Shown in pieces: positions 34,460-41,530 of a stretch of DNA of 64,000 bases. The notes under the pieces are model-generated. The model searched no databases, was not told the origin of the DNA, and was given only the letters and a program-made list of their open reading frames with translations. A program made the translations under genes and the position numbers. Each line of letters starts with the position of its first letter. The first letter of the stretch is position 1. Origin of the DNA: Coralloluteibacterium thermophilum (GTDB lineage Bacteria; Pseudomonadota; Gammaproteobacteria; Xanthomonadales; Xanthomonadaceae); the NCBI RefSeq assembly GCF_042654365.1, contig NZ_JBHSGG010000025.1:1-64000 (forward strand), read 5' to 3'.

Positions 34460-35098
34460 TCAGGCCTCCGCCGGCTGCGGCGTCTCGCGCGGCGCCGAAC
34501 CGAGATCGAGCCAGCCCGCCACCACGCTCCGCAGCTCGTCCACGCCGAGCTTCGACGAGGACGAGAACAGCTGCGCGGTGACGTGCTCGCCGTAGTCGGC
34601 CTGGAGCTGGCGACGGACCTGGAGCAGGGTCGACTGCTGGGCGCCGCGGCTCAGCTTGTCGGCCTTGGTCAGGATGCAGTGCGCGGGCAGCGCGCGGGCG
34701 TGCGCGTAGGCCAGCATCTGCTGGTCGAACTCGCGCAGCGGGTGGCGCACGTCCATCACCACCACCAGCCCCACGAGGGCCTCGCGGTCGCGGAAGTAGC
34801 CGTTGATGAAGCTCTGCCAGTGCGCGCGCAGGTCCGGCGGCACCTTGGCGTAGCCGTAGCCCGGCAGGTCGACCAGCCAGCGTTCGGGGCGCACGCGGAA
34901 ATACACCAGCTGCTGGGTGCGGCCGGGGGTCTTGGAGGTGCGCGCGAGCTTGTTGTGCCCGGCCATGGCGTTGAGCGCGCTCGACTTGCCGGCATTGGAG
35001 CGCCCTGCGAAGGCCACCTCGCGGCCGCCGTCCGGCGGGAGCTGGCGCGGCAGATGGGCGGCGAGCACGTACTCGGCGCTGTTGAGCGGATTGGACAT
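34460..35098 (-). CDS. engB: ribosome biogenesis GTPase EngB (YsxC/YihA)
   Basis: A 212-residue TRAFAC GTPase with all the expected motifs. These are G1 GRSNAGKSSALN (32-43), G2 TPGRTQQL, G3 DLPGYGYAKV (about 77-86), G4 TKADKLSRG and the G5 SSSSKLG. It is an essential factor in assembly of the 50S subunit. The frame is open far upstream; the ATG at 35098 gives the usual N-terminus (MSNPLNSAEYVLAAHLP), as in Xanthomonas homologues. It is divergent from the cytochrome c4 gene across 162 bp. The stop lies next to repeat DNA, and the last 10 residues (SAPRETPQPAEA) are poorly conserved. Confidence 0.96.
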   Translation of the reverse strand: MSNPLNSAEYVLAAHLPRQLPPDGGREVAFAGRSNAGKSSALNAMAGHNKLARTSKTPGRTQQLVYFRVRPERWLVDLPGYGYAKVPPDLRAHWQSFINGYFRDREALVGLVVVMDVRHPLREFDQQMLAYAHARALPAHCILTKADKLSRGAQQSTLLQVRRQLQADYGEHVTAQLFSSSSKLGVDELRSVVAGWLDLGSAPRETPQPAEA

Positions 35099-35167
35099 GG
35101 GGTACCGGAACGATGGGCGCCGGAGACGATAGCATCCGGCCGCGCAGCGCCCGGTGGCCGCGCTTCG

Positions 35168-35196
35168 TTGACCACCCTCGGGTGCACCGCGATAAT
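35168..35196 (+). promoter_or_regulatory. sigma-70 promoter of the cytochrome c4 gene
   Basis: TTGACC (35168-35173), a 17-bp spacer and GATAAT (35191-35196) form a near-consensus promoter, 65 bp upstream of the ATG. It is one of only two clearly readable housekeeping promoters in the window. Confidence 0.75.
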
Positions 35197-35260
35197 CTCG
35201 CGGTTCCGCGCCACGGCGGCCGCCCGGCCGCTTCAGCCCATCGCGTTCCGGAGTCAACCC

Positions 35261-36151
35261 ATGCCCTTTCCGCGCAGCCTCGGCCTGGTCGGCCTTCTCT
35301 TCGCCGCCACCGCGCTCGCCCAGAACCAGGATGCGGCACAGCCGGCGGTCCAGCCTGCCCCGGTGCCGCCGGCCGAACAGCCGAGCCCCGATCCGACGCC
35401 CGCCCCCTCCGACATCGAGCAGCCGCGCTCGGGCCAGGAGCGCCACGCCGAGGGCGGCAGCCCGGCCGTGGCCCAGCCGCTGCCCGAGGAGGCCGCCGCG
35501 CCGATGGTCGCCCTCGACGATCCCGACGCGCCGGTGAACCCGGGCGATGCGTCCGCCGGCCAGGCCATCGCGGCCGTCTGCGCGGCCTGCCACGGCGCCG
35601 ACGGCAACTCGGTCGATCCGCAGTACCCCAAGCTGGCCGGCATGCCGGAGCGCTACATCGCGCGCCAGCTCGCCCTGTACAAGAGCGGCGAGCGCCCCGA
35701 CCCGATCATGATGGGCTTCGCCGCCCAGCTGTCCGCCCAGGACATGCGCGACGTCGGCGCCTACTTCGCCAGCCAGAAGGTCCTGCCCGGCCTCGCCGAC
35801 GACACTCCGCTCGCGGACGGGCCGAACGAGGGCCAGCCGTTCTACGCGGTGGGCGAGGCGATCTACCGCGGCGGCGACCGCGACCGTGGCATCCCGGCCT
35901 GCATGGCCTGCCACGGTCCCGCCGGCGAAGGCAATCCGGGCCCGGCCTACCCGGCGCTCGCCGGCCAGCACGCCGGCTACACCGTCGCCCAGCTGCAGCA
36001 CTTCCGCAGCGGCCAGGGCTGGGGCGAAGGCGCGAACGCCAACGTGGTGATGCCGGCCATCGCCGCCAACCTCAGCGACGAGGAGATCCAGGCCCTGGCG
36101 ACCTACATCGAAGGCCTGCACGCCGTCGCCGAACAGGCACCGGCGAACTGA
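35261..36151 (+). CDS. diheme cytochrome c4
   Basis: A 296-residue periplasmic diheme cytochrome with a signal peptide (1-20, ALA-QN). The two heme sites are CAACH (about 108-112) and CMACH (about 219-223), each in its own c-type domain with a later Met ligand (PIMMGFA, VVMPAIA). Cytochrome c4 passes electrons from the bc1 complex to terminal oxidases. The protein is roughly 80 residues longer than usual because a Pro/Ala/Glu/Gln-rich stretch (21-98) lies between signal peptide and first domain. That may act as a flexible spacer or membrane tether. A good terminator follows, and dsbA is next on the same strand. Confidence 0.94.
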   Translation: MPFPRSLGLVGLLFAATALAQNQDAAQPAVQPAPVPPAEQPSPDPTPAPSDIEQPRSGQERHAEGGSPAVAQPLPEEAAAPMVALDDPDAPVNPGDASAGQAIAAVCAACHGADGNSVDPQYPKLAGMPERYIARQLALYKSGERPDPIMMGFAAQLSAQDMRDVGAYFASQKVLPGLADDTPLADGPNEGQPFYAVGEAIYRGGDRDRGIPACMACHGPAGEGNPGPAYPALAGQHAGYTVAQLQHFRSGQGWGEGANANVVMPAIAANLSDEEIQALATYIEGLHAVAEQAPAN

Positions 36152-36154
36152 TCC

Positions 36155-36183
36155 ACGGCCCCGCACTGCGGGGCCGTTTCCTT
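36155..36183 (+). terminator. terminator after cytochrome c4
   Basis: A perfect 10-bp stem (36155-36164 with 36168-36177) with a 3-base loop is followed by TTTCCTTTC, a typical Rho-independent layout directly after the stop codon. Confidence 0.82.
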
Positions 36184-36208
36184 TCGACACCAGAACTCGG
36201 GACGCATC

Positions 36209-37060
36209 ATGCTCAAGCTCCGCCTCCTGGCCCTCGTGCTGTGCACCGCGACGCTGACCGTGGCATGCGGCGCGGAGGACGCCCCCGCACCCACGGCGCC
36301 GCCGGCGCCCGCCGCCGAGACCGCTCCGCCGCCCGCCCCGGCCCCCGCGCCGCAGGCCGAACCGGCGACGACGGACGAGATCGCAACGCCCGCCGCGGCC
36401 GCCGAGCCCGCGACCGACGGCACCACCGCGGAGGCCGGCACGCCGGCCTCGCCCGCCGCCGAGACCCCCGCCCCGGCCCGCTACAGCGGCCCCACGCCGG
36501 TCGAAGGCACCAACTACCACCGCATCCCGCAGCAGCTCGCGGTGAACCCGCAGCCCGGCCGCATCGAGGTGGTCGAGATCTTCGGCTACACCTGCCCGCA
36601 CTGCGCCGCCCTGCAGCCGTTCGTGGCGAGCTGGAAGGCCCGCCTGCCGGCCGACGTGGACTACATCCACCTGCCCGCGGCCTTCGGCGGCTTCTGGGAA
36701 ACCTACGCCCGCGCCTACTTCACGGCCGAGGCCATGGGCATCGCCGACCGCAACCACAGCGCCCTGTTCCAGGCGGTGCACGTCGAGCGCAGCCTGCCGC
36801 CGAGCGCCAATGCCGGCCCGCTGATCGCCCGCTGGTACGGCGAGCGCGGCGCCGACGCCGCCGCCTTCGAGTCGACCATGCGCTCCTTCGCCATCAACGC
36901 GCGGGTGGCCCGTTCGCAGCAGCTCACCGAAGCCTGGGGCGTCACCGGCACGCCGGAGATCGTCGTCAACGGCAGGTACCGGGTCGTCGCCGCCGGCGGC
37001 TTCGAGACCATGCTGCAGACCGTGGACTACCTGATCGATCAGGAGCGCCACGCGGACTGA
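36209..37060 (+). CDS. dsbA: DsbA-type thiol:disulfide oxidoreductase, lipoprotein
   Basis: A 283-residue DsbA-like protein with the active site CPHC (129-132) in EIFGYTCPHCAALQPF. The cis-proline loop GTPEIVVNGRYRV lies near residue 250. It introduces disulfide bonds into exported proteins. Instead of a plain signal peptide it has a lipobox LTVAC (16-20), so it is probably anchored in the membrane. A 70-residue Ala/Pro/Thr/Glu linker (21-92) separates the lipid from the enzyme domain, giving about 90 extra residues relative to E. coli DsbA. It follows cytochrome c4 by 57 bp behind a terminator and ends in its own hairpin. Confidence 0.93.
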   Translation: MLKLRLLALVLCTATLTVACGAEDAPAPTAPPAPAAETAPPPAPAPAPQAEPATTDEIATPAAAAEPATDGTTAEAGTPASPAAETPAPARYSGPTPVEGTNYHRIPQQLAVNPQPGRIEVVEIFGYTCPHCAALQPFVASWKARLPADVDYIHLPAAFGGFWETYARAYFTAEAMGIADRNHSALFQAVHVERSLPPSANAGPLIARWYGERGADAAAFESTMRSFAINARVARSQQLTEAWGVTGTPEIVVNGRYRVVAAGGFETMLQTVDYLIDQERHAD

Positions 37061-37088
37061 GGCGGGCCGCCACCGGCAGCACCTTCCC

Positions 37089-37122
37089 GACGGGGCCGCG
37101 CTGCGGCCCCGTCGTCGTTTCC
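37089..37122 (+). terminator. terminator after dsbA
   Basis: An 11-bp perfect stem (37089-37099 with 37103-37113) with a GCT loop is followed by GTCGTTTCC. It stands 28 bp after the dsbA stop and insulates the TonB receptor gene downstream. Confidence 0.78.
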
Positions 37123-37242
37123 GGACACGCTTCCGTCATCCTGCTGCAACACCGGCGCCAAGCGGGCGCCACATCCGTGGTCGATGATCCCGGGCTTTAC
37201 CGCGCCCCCGGGCGCGGCTCATGTCCAGCAAGGGGAACATCG

Positions 37243-40068
37243 ATGCGATTGACTCACAGCCTGATGGCGCTCGCCGTCGCGTCCGCGCTCGTCGCGGCAC
37301 CCGCCGCCGCGCAGTCCGGAGCCGTCTCCGCAGCCAGCGTCGTCGAGGCGCGCGTGCAGGGCGCCGCCGGCGTCGTCTTCGGCGAGGTGCGCGAATCGGT
37401 GCGCGGCGCGGCGCTGCCGGGCGCACGCATCCGCATCAACGGCGTGGAGACGACCACCGCCTCGGACGGCAGCTTCCGCGTCGCCGGTCTCCCCGCCGGC
37501 ACGCACGCCATCAGCGTCGACTACCTCGGCTATCAGCCGCTCGCCGACCGGATCACCGTCGGCGCCGACGGCGGACTGCGCGTCGAGATCAGCCTGGTCA
37601 GCACCGTCGACACCTCGACCACGCTCGGCCGCATCGAGGTCCGCGCCACGCGCGACGCGCAGGCGCTGGCGCTCAACCAGCAGCGCGTCTCCGACAACTA
37701 CCGCAACGTGGTCTCGGCCGACCTGCTCGGCCGCTTCCCGGACACCAATCTCGCCGAGGCCACCCAGCGCATCCCCGGCGTGTCGATCGAGCGCGACCAG
37801 GGCGAGGGCCGCTACGTCAACGTGCGCGGCGCGCCGCTCGAGTTCACCAGCGTTTCGGTGGACGGCGTGCAGCTGGCGTCGCCGAACGCCTCGCGCCGTG
37901 CGGTCGAGCTCGACACGATTCCCGCGGACGTCATCTCCGCGCTCGAAGTCACCAAGGCCCTGACCCCGGACATGGACGGCGACGCCATCGCCGGCCAGAT
38001 CAACATCGTTACCCAGAGCGCGCTCGACGGCGACGACCTGATCCTGCGCGGCTCGGCCGGCGCCGGCGAGTACGAGCTCGGCTCGGGCAAGAACCAGCGC
38101 GCCAACCTCACCATCGGCAACCGCTTCGGCGCCGACCGCAACATCGGCGTGCTGATCGCCGCCTCGGGCAGCCGCTCGGGACGCTTCACCGACAACGTGG
38201 AGACAGCGTTCTTCCGCGACGAGGACGGGCGCATCCTTCCCGAGACCACGGAAATCAAGGACTACGAGGGCGAGCGCACCCGCACCGGCGTGACCGGCCG
38301 CTTCGACTTCCGCCTCGACGCCGACAACCTGTTCTACTTCATCGCCTCGAACTCGCGCTTCAAGGACCACGAGTTCCGCGACACCCTGGCGATCGAGTAC
38401 GAGCGGCACACCGACGACTCCACCGAGTTCGCCGGCACCGCCGGGCGCGCCACCTTCGACAAGGAGCTGCGCGAGCGCACCCAGGCGCAGCGCATCCGCA
38501 CCTTCAACCTCGGCGGCGAGCACTACGCCGGCAACGACTGGAAGATCGACTGGCAGGCCTCGCGCAGCACCGGCATCCTCGAGGTGTCGCCGCGCATGCA
38601 GTACATCTTCCGCTCCAGCGTGCGTCCGCAGCTGGAGTACGACTACGCGAATCCCGACTTCCCCAGCTGGCGCATCGTCGGCGCCGACGGCGCGCCCGAG
38701 AGCGGCGTGAACCTGCCCGAGGACTGGTACGCCTTCCGTCGCCTCAACGACCGCTACGAGTACGCCAAGGAGAACGAGACCGGCCTGCGCCTCGACTTCA
38801 GCCGCCCGCAGACCTTCCTCGGCGACTCCGGCGACCTGCGCTTCGGCGTCCGCGCGCGCCTGCGCGACAAGGACAGCAACGACGACCGCCGCCGCAATGG
38901 CGATGCGGGCGACTTCGCGTCGCTGGGCATCGGCTACTCCGACATGCTCTGCGACAGCTGGTCGAACAACTTCGACTACTTCCTGACCGGGCGCCGCTTC
39001 TGCCGCGACATCTTCTCGCGCTACGCCGAGGCGCTGCGCGAAAGCCCCAACCACAACGTGCTGGTCCCGGACTCCATCACCAACGACTACCGCGCCGAGG
39101 AGGACATCCACGCCACCTACGTCCGCCTCGACGCGCGCTGGGACAAGCTCAGCATGGTCGGCGGCCTGCGCTACGAGCGCACCGCCACCTCGGGCGAGGC
39201 CGCCTACTACGACCTCGACGAGGAGACCGCGGTGGTGCAGCGGGTCGAGCGCGACTACGTGAAGCTGCTGCCCAGCCTGCACTTCCGCTACGAGTTCGAT
39301 CCCGACTCGATCCTGCGCTGGTCGTACTCCACCGGCATCAGCCGCCCGAACTTCACCAACACCGTGCCGCGGCTGGTGATCAGCGACAACGACCGCGAGA
39401 TCGAGGGAGGCAACCCGGAACTCAAGGCGACGTACTCGCACAACCTCGACGTCTCCTACGAGCACTACCTGCGGCCGCTGGGCCTGCTGTCGGTGGCGGC
39501 GTTCTACAAGCGCCTGGACGATCCGATCTTCGTGACCAACAGCACCGTGGCCGGCGGTCCCTACGACGGCCTGCGGCTGACCCGCGCGGAGAACGGCGCC
39601 GACGGCCGCATCCTCGGCCTCGAGCTGGCCTGGCAGCAGACCTTCGACTTCCTGCCCGCACCGTTCGACGGTCTCGGCGTGTACGCCAACTACACCTACG
39701 CCGACTCGCGCGCGGAGCTGCCCTTCGGTGCCGGCCGCACCGACCTGCCGGGAACCTCGAAGCACAACGCCAACGTCGCGCTGTTCTACGAGAAGCACGG
39801 CTTCAACGCCCGCATCGCCTGGAACCACCGCTCGAAGTACATCCAGGAGTTCGACGTCCTCGACCCGGACTTCAACGTGTTCTGGGACGAGCGCTCGATC
39901 CTGGACTTCTCGACGAGCTACCAGTTCTCCCCGAACTGGCAGGTCTTCGGCGAGATCAACAACATCACCGACTCCCGCCAGCGCCGCTTCCAGGGGCAGG
40001 ACAACCGGGTGCTGGAGCTGGAGCAGTTCGGCCGCTTCTGGCTGGCCGGCGTGCGCTTCGAGTACTGA
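37243..40068 (+). CDS. TonB-dependent receptor (Xanthomonas/Caulobacter type)
   Basis: A 941-residue outer-membrane receptor with a signal peptide (1-24, AAA-QS). A carboxypeptidase-regulatory-like domain covers about 45-115 (VRGAALPGARIRINGV and FRVAGLPAGTHAISVDYLGY). The plug (about 145-270) carries LLGRFPDTNLAEATQRIPG, VNVRGAPLEF and ALTPDMDGDAIAGQINI. A 22-strand barrel ends in the outer-membrane signal RFEY. This is the TIGR01782-like class, whose members take up carbohydrates or other organics more often than siderophores. The ATG at 37243 has AAGGGG 9 nt upstream. No regulator or transporter partner is adjacent; the substrate is unknown. Confidence 0.93.
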   Translation: MRLTHSLMALAVASALVAAPAAAQSGAVSAASVVEARVQGAAGVVFGEVRESVRGAALPGARIRINGVETTTASDGSFRVAGLPAGTHAISVDYLGYQPLADRITVGADGGLRVEISLVSTVDTSTTLGRIEVRATRDAQALALNQQRVSDNYRNVVSADLLGRFPDTNLAEATQRIPGVSIERDQGEGRYVNVRGAPLEFTSVSVDGVQLASPNASRRAVELDTIPADVISALEVTKALTPDMDGDAIAGQINIVTQSALDGDDLILRGSAGAGEYELGSGKNQRANLTIGNRFGADRNIGVLIAASGSRSGRFTDNVETAFFRDEDGRILPETTEIKDYEGERTRTGVTGRFDFRLDADNLFYFIASNSRFKDHEFRDTLAIEYERHTDDSTEFAGTAGRATFDKELRERTQAQRIRTFNLGGEHYAGNDWKIDWQASRSTGILEVSPRMQYIFRSSVRPQLEYDYANPDFPSWRIVGADGAPESGVNLPEDWYAFRRLNDRYEYAKENETGLRLDFSRPQTFLGDSGDLRFGVRARLRDKDSNDDRRRNGDAGDFASLGIGYSDMLCDSWSNNFDYFLTGRRFCRDIFSRYAEALRESPNHNVLVPDSITNDYRAEEDIHATYVRLDARWDKLSMVGGLRYERTATSGEAAYYDLDEETAVVQRVERDYVKLLPSLHFRYEFDPDSILRWSYSTGISRPNFTNTVPRLVISDNDREIEGGNPELKATYSHNLDVSYEHYLRPLGLLSVAAFYKRLDDPIFVTNSTVAGGPYDGLRLTRAENGADGRILGLELAWQQTFDFLPAPFDGLGVYANYTYADSRAELPFGAGRTDLPGTSKHNANVALFYEKHGFNARIAWNHRSKYIQEFDVLDPDFNVFWDERSILDFSTSYQFSPNWQVFGEINNITDSRQRRFQGQDNRVLELEQFGRFWLAGVRFEY

Positions 40069-40092
40069 TGCGCGTTTCCTGAACGACCATGA

Positions 40093-40118
40093 CCGCCGGC
40101 CCTTGTACGGGCCGGCGG
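40093..40118 (+). terminator. hairpin after the first TonB receptor gene
   Basis: A perfect 10-bp stem (40093-40102 with 40109-40118) with loop TTGTAC lies 24 bp after the stop. There is no T run, so it could equally be an mRNA-stabilising hairpin. Confidence 0.6.
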
Positions 40119-40197
40119 CGGTCGCCATGGTCTCCACCACGCCGGCATGACGCCGGCGGGCGCACCCTGCCGTCCACCGCAGGGCCTGTCGAAGTCC

Positions 40198-41022
40198 ATG
40201 CCGCCGAGCCCAAGCCCCAACGCCGCTGCGCCCTCCGCGTCACCCTCCCGACACACCCTGTCGGTGCTCAGCGCCAACATCCAGGCCGGCTCCAGCACCC
40301 AGGCCTACCGCGAGTACGTCTCGCGCAGCTGGTCGCACGTGCTGCCGGCGGGAAAGCGCGACAACCTCGCCGCCATCGCGCGGACCGTGGCGCCCTTCGA
40401 CATCGTCGGGCTGCAGGAGTCCGACCCGGGCAGCATGCGCTCCGGCTTCAACAACCAGACCCGGGTACTGGCCGAAGCCGCGCACTTCCCGTTCTGGAGC
40501 CACCAGCCCAACCGCAGCATCGCGCGCATCGCCGGCAGCGCCAATGGCCTGCTCAGCCGCATGGCGCCCACCGAGGTGCTCGACTACCCGCTGCCGGGCC
40601 GCATCGCCGGCCGCGGCGTGCTGATGGCCCGCTACGGCGGCGACGACGGCCTGACCGTGGCGGTCGCGCATCTGTCGCTCGGGGCGCAGTCGCGCCACGC
40701 CCAGCTGGCCTTCCTCGCGGAGCTGCTCGGCGACGCCCCGCACGCGGTGCTGATGGGCGACTTCAACTGCCACCACGAGGCCAAGGAGATGCAGGTCCTC
40801 TACCGCCGCACGCGGCTGGAGCCGCCCGCCTGCACCCACCTCACCTTCCCGAGCTGGCGCCCCGCGCGCTGCCTCGACCACATCCTCATCGGCGGCGTCG
40901 CCTGCAGCGGGCTGCGCACGCTGGTCGCCGGCCGTTCGGACCACCTTGCGATCGCCGTCGACATCGAGGTCGACGCCCACCTGGTCGAATCGCGGCCGGC
41001 CGCACGCGCCGCCGGCGCCTGA
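40198..41022 (+). CDS. endonuclease/exonuclease/phosphatase family protein
   Basis: A 274-residue protein of the EEP superfamily (DNase I-like fold). Visible marks are the Asn-Gln metal site region SANIQAG and IVGLQESDPG (the QE pair), then NGLLSR, GRGVLMARY, VAHLSLGAQSRHAQL, MGDFNCHHEA (catalytic D-N) and the final SDHLAIAV. These are the residues for magnesium-dependent phosphodiester cleavage, but members range from nucleases to lipid phosphatases. No signal peptide is seen. An ATG at 40147 is in frame and gives 17 more residues; 40198 is preferred only because the domain begins soon after. In related genomes this gene follows dsbA, so the TonB receptor may be an insertion. Confidence 0.86.
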   Translation: MPPSPSPNAAAPSASPSRHTLSVLSANIQAGSSTQAYREYVSRSWSHVLPAGKRDNLAAIARTVAPFDIVGLQESDPGSMRSGFNNQTRVLAEAAHFPFWSHQPNRSIARIAGSANGLLSRMAPTEVLDYPLPGRIAGRGVLMARYGGDDGLTVAVAHLSLGAQSRHAQLAFLAELLGDAPHAVLMGDFNCHHEAKEMQVLYRRTRLEPPACTHLTFPSWRPARCLDHILIGGVACSGLRTLVAGRSDHLAIAVDIEVDAHLVESRPAARAAGA

Positions 41023-41106
41023 ACGCGGGTCGCGCCCATCGACAGGGCGGCGCGGGTTGACTACCGTGTCCGTGTTCAGGTCGCGTGCCTTGGGGAGGGC
41101 ATTCGC

Positions 41107-41469
41107 ATGCACACCTTGTCCAACCGGATCCGGCAGGCGCGGGGCCTCCTGCCGATGACCCAGGCCGAGCTGGCCCGCCAGGTCGGCGTGCAGCGCAGCG
41201 CGGTCGCGCAGTGGGAGCAGCACAACGGCACCGCGCCCAGCATCCGCCACATGCTGCAGATCGCCCAGGTCACCGGCACCTGCCTGGAATGGCTGGCGAC
41301 CGGCCGCGGACCCGTTCGCATCGACCAGAGCGAGACGACCGCCGCCGTCGTGCTCGACGACTACGCGCAGGACCATCTCGAAAGCCGCCTGCTCGAGGCC
41401 TTCCGCAAGATCCCCCGCCGCCAGCGCGAGCCGCTGGTCGGCATGATCGAGATGATGGCGCGCCGCTAG
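41107..41469 (+). CDS. small XRE-family HTH regulator
   Basis: A 120-residue protein whose first 65 residues form an XRE/Cro-type helix-turn-helix domain. It has IRQARGLLPMTQAELARQVG, then VQRSAVAQWEQ (recognition helix, about 28-38) and a third helix LQIAQVTGTCLEWL. The C-terminal half is a short charged helix pair (HLESRLLEAFRKIPRRQREPL) that may mediate dimer formation. It resembles small chromosomal regulators common in Xanthomonads. A GGGAGGG lies 8-10 nt upstream of the ATG. No obvious target operator is seen; it converges with the second TonB receptor gene across an inverted repeat. Confidence 0.9.
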   Translation: MHTLSNRIRQARGLLPMTQAELARQVGVQRSAVAQWEQHNGTAPSIRHMLQIAQVTGTCLEWLATGRGPVRIDQSETTAAVVLDDYAQDHLESRLLEAFRKIPRRQREPLVGMIEMMARR

Positions 41470-41491
41470 GCGGCCGCGCGGTCCGCACGGA

Positions 41492-41517
41492 GACCGGCCC
41501 GCCGCTGCGGGCCGGTC
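41492..41517. terminator. bidirectional hairpin between HTH and TonB receptor genes
   Basis: An 11-bp perfect stem (41492-41502 with 41507-41517) with a CGCT loop lies between two convergent stops, so it can serve both genes. Confidence 0.7.
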
Positions 41518-41530
41518 CCGCGCCGAGCCG

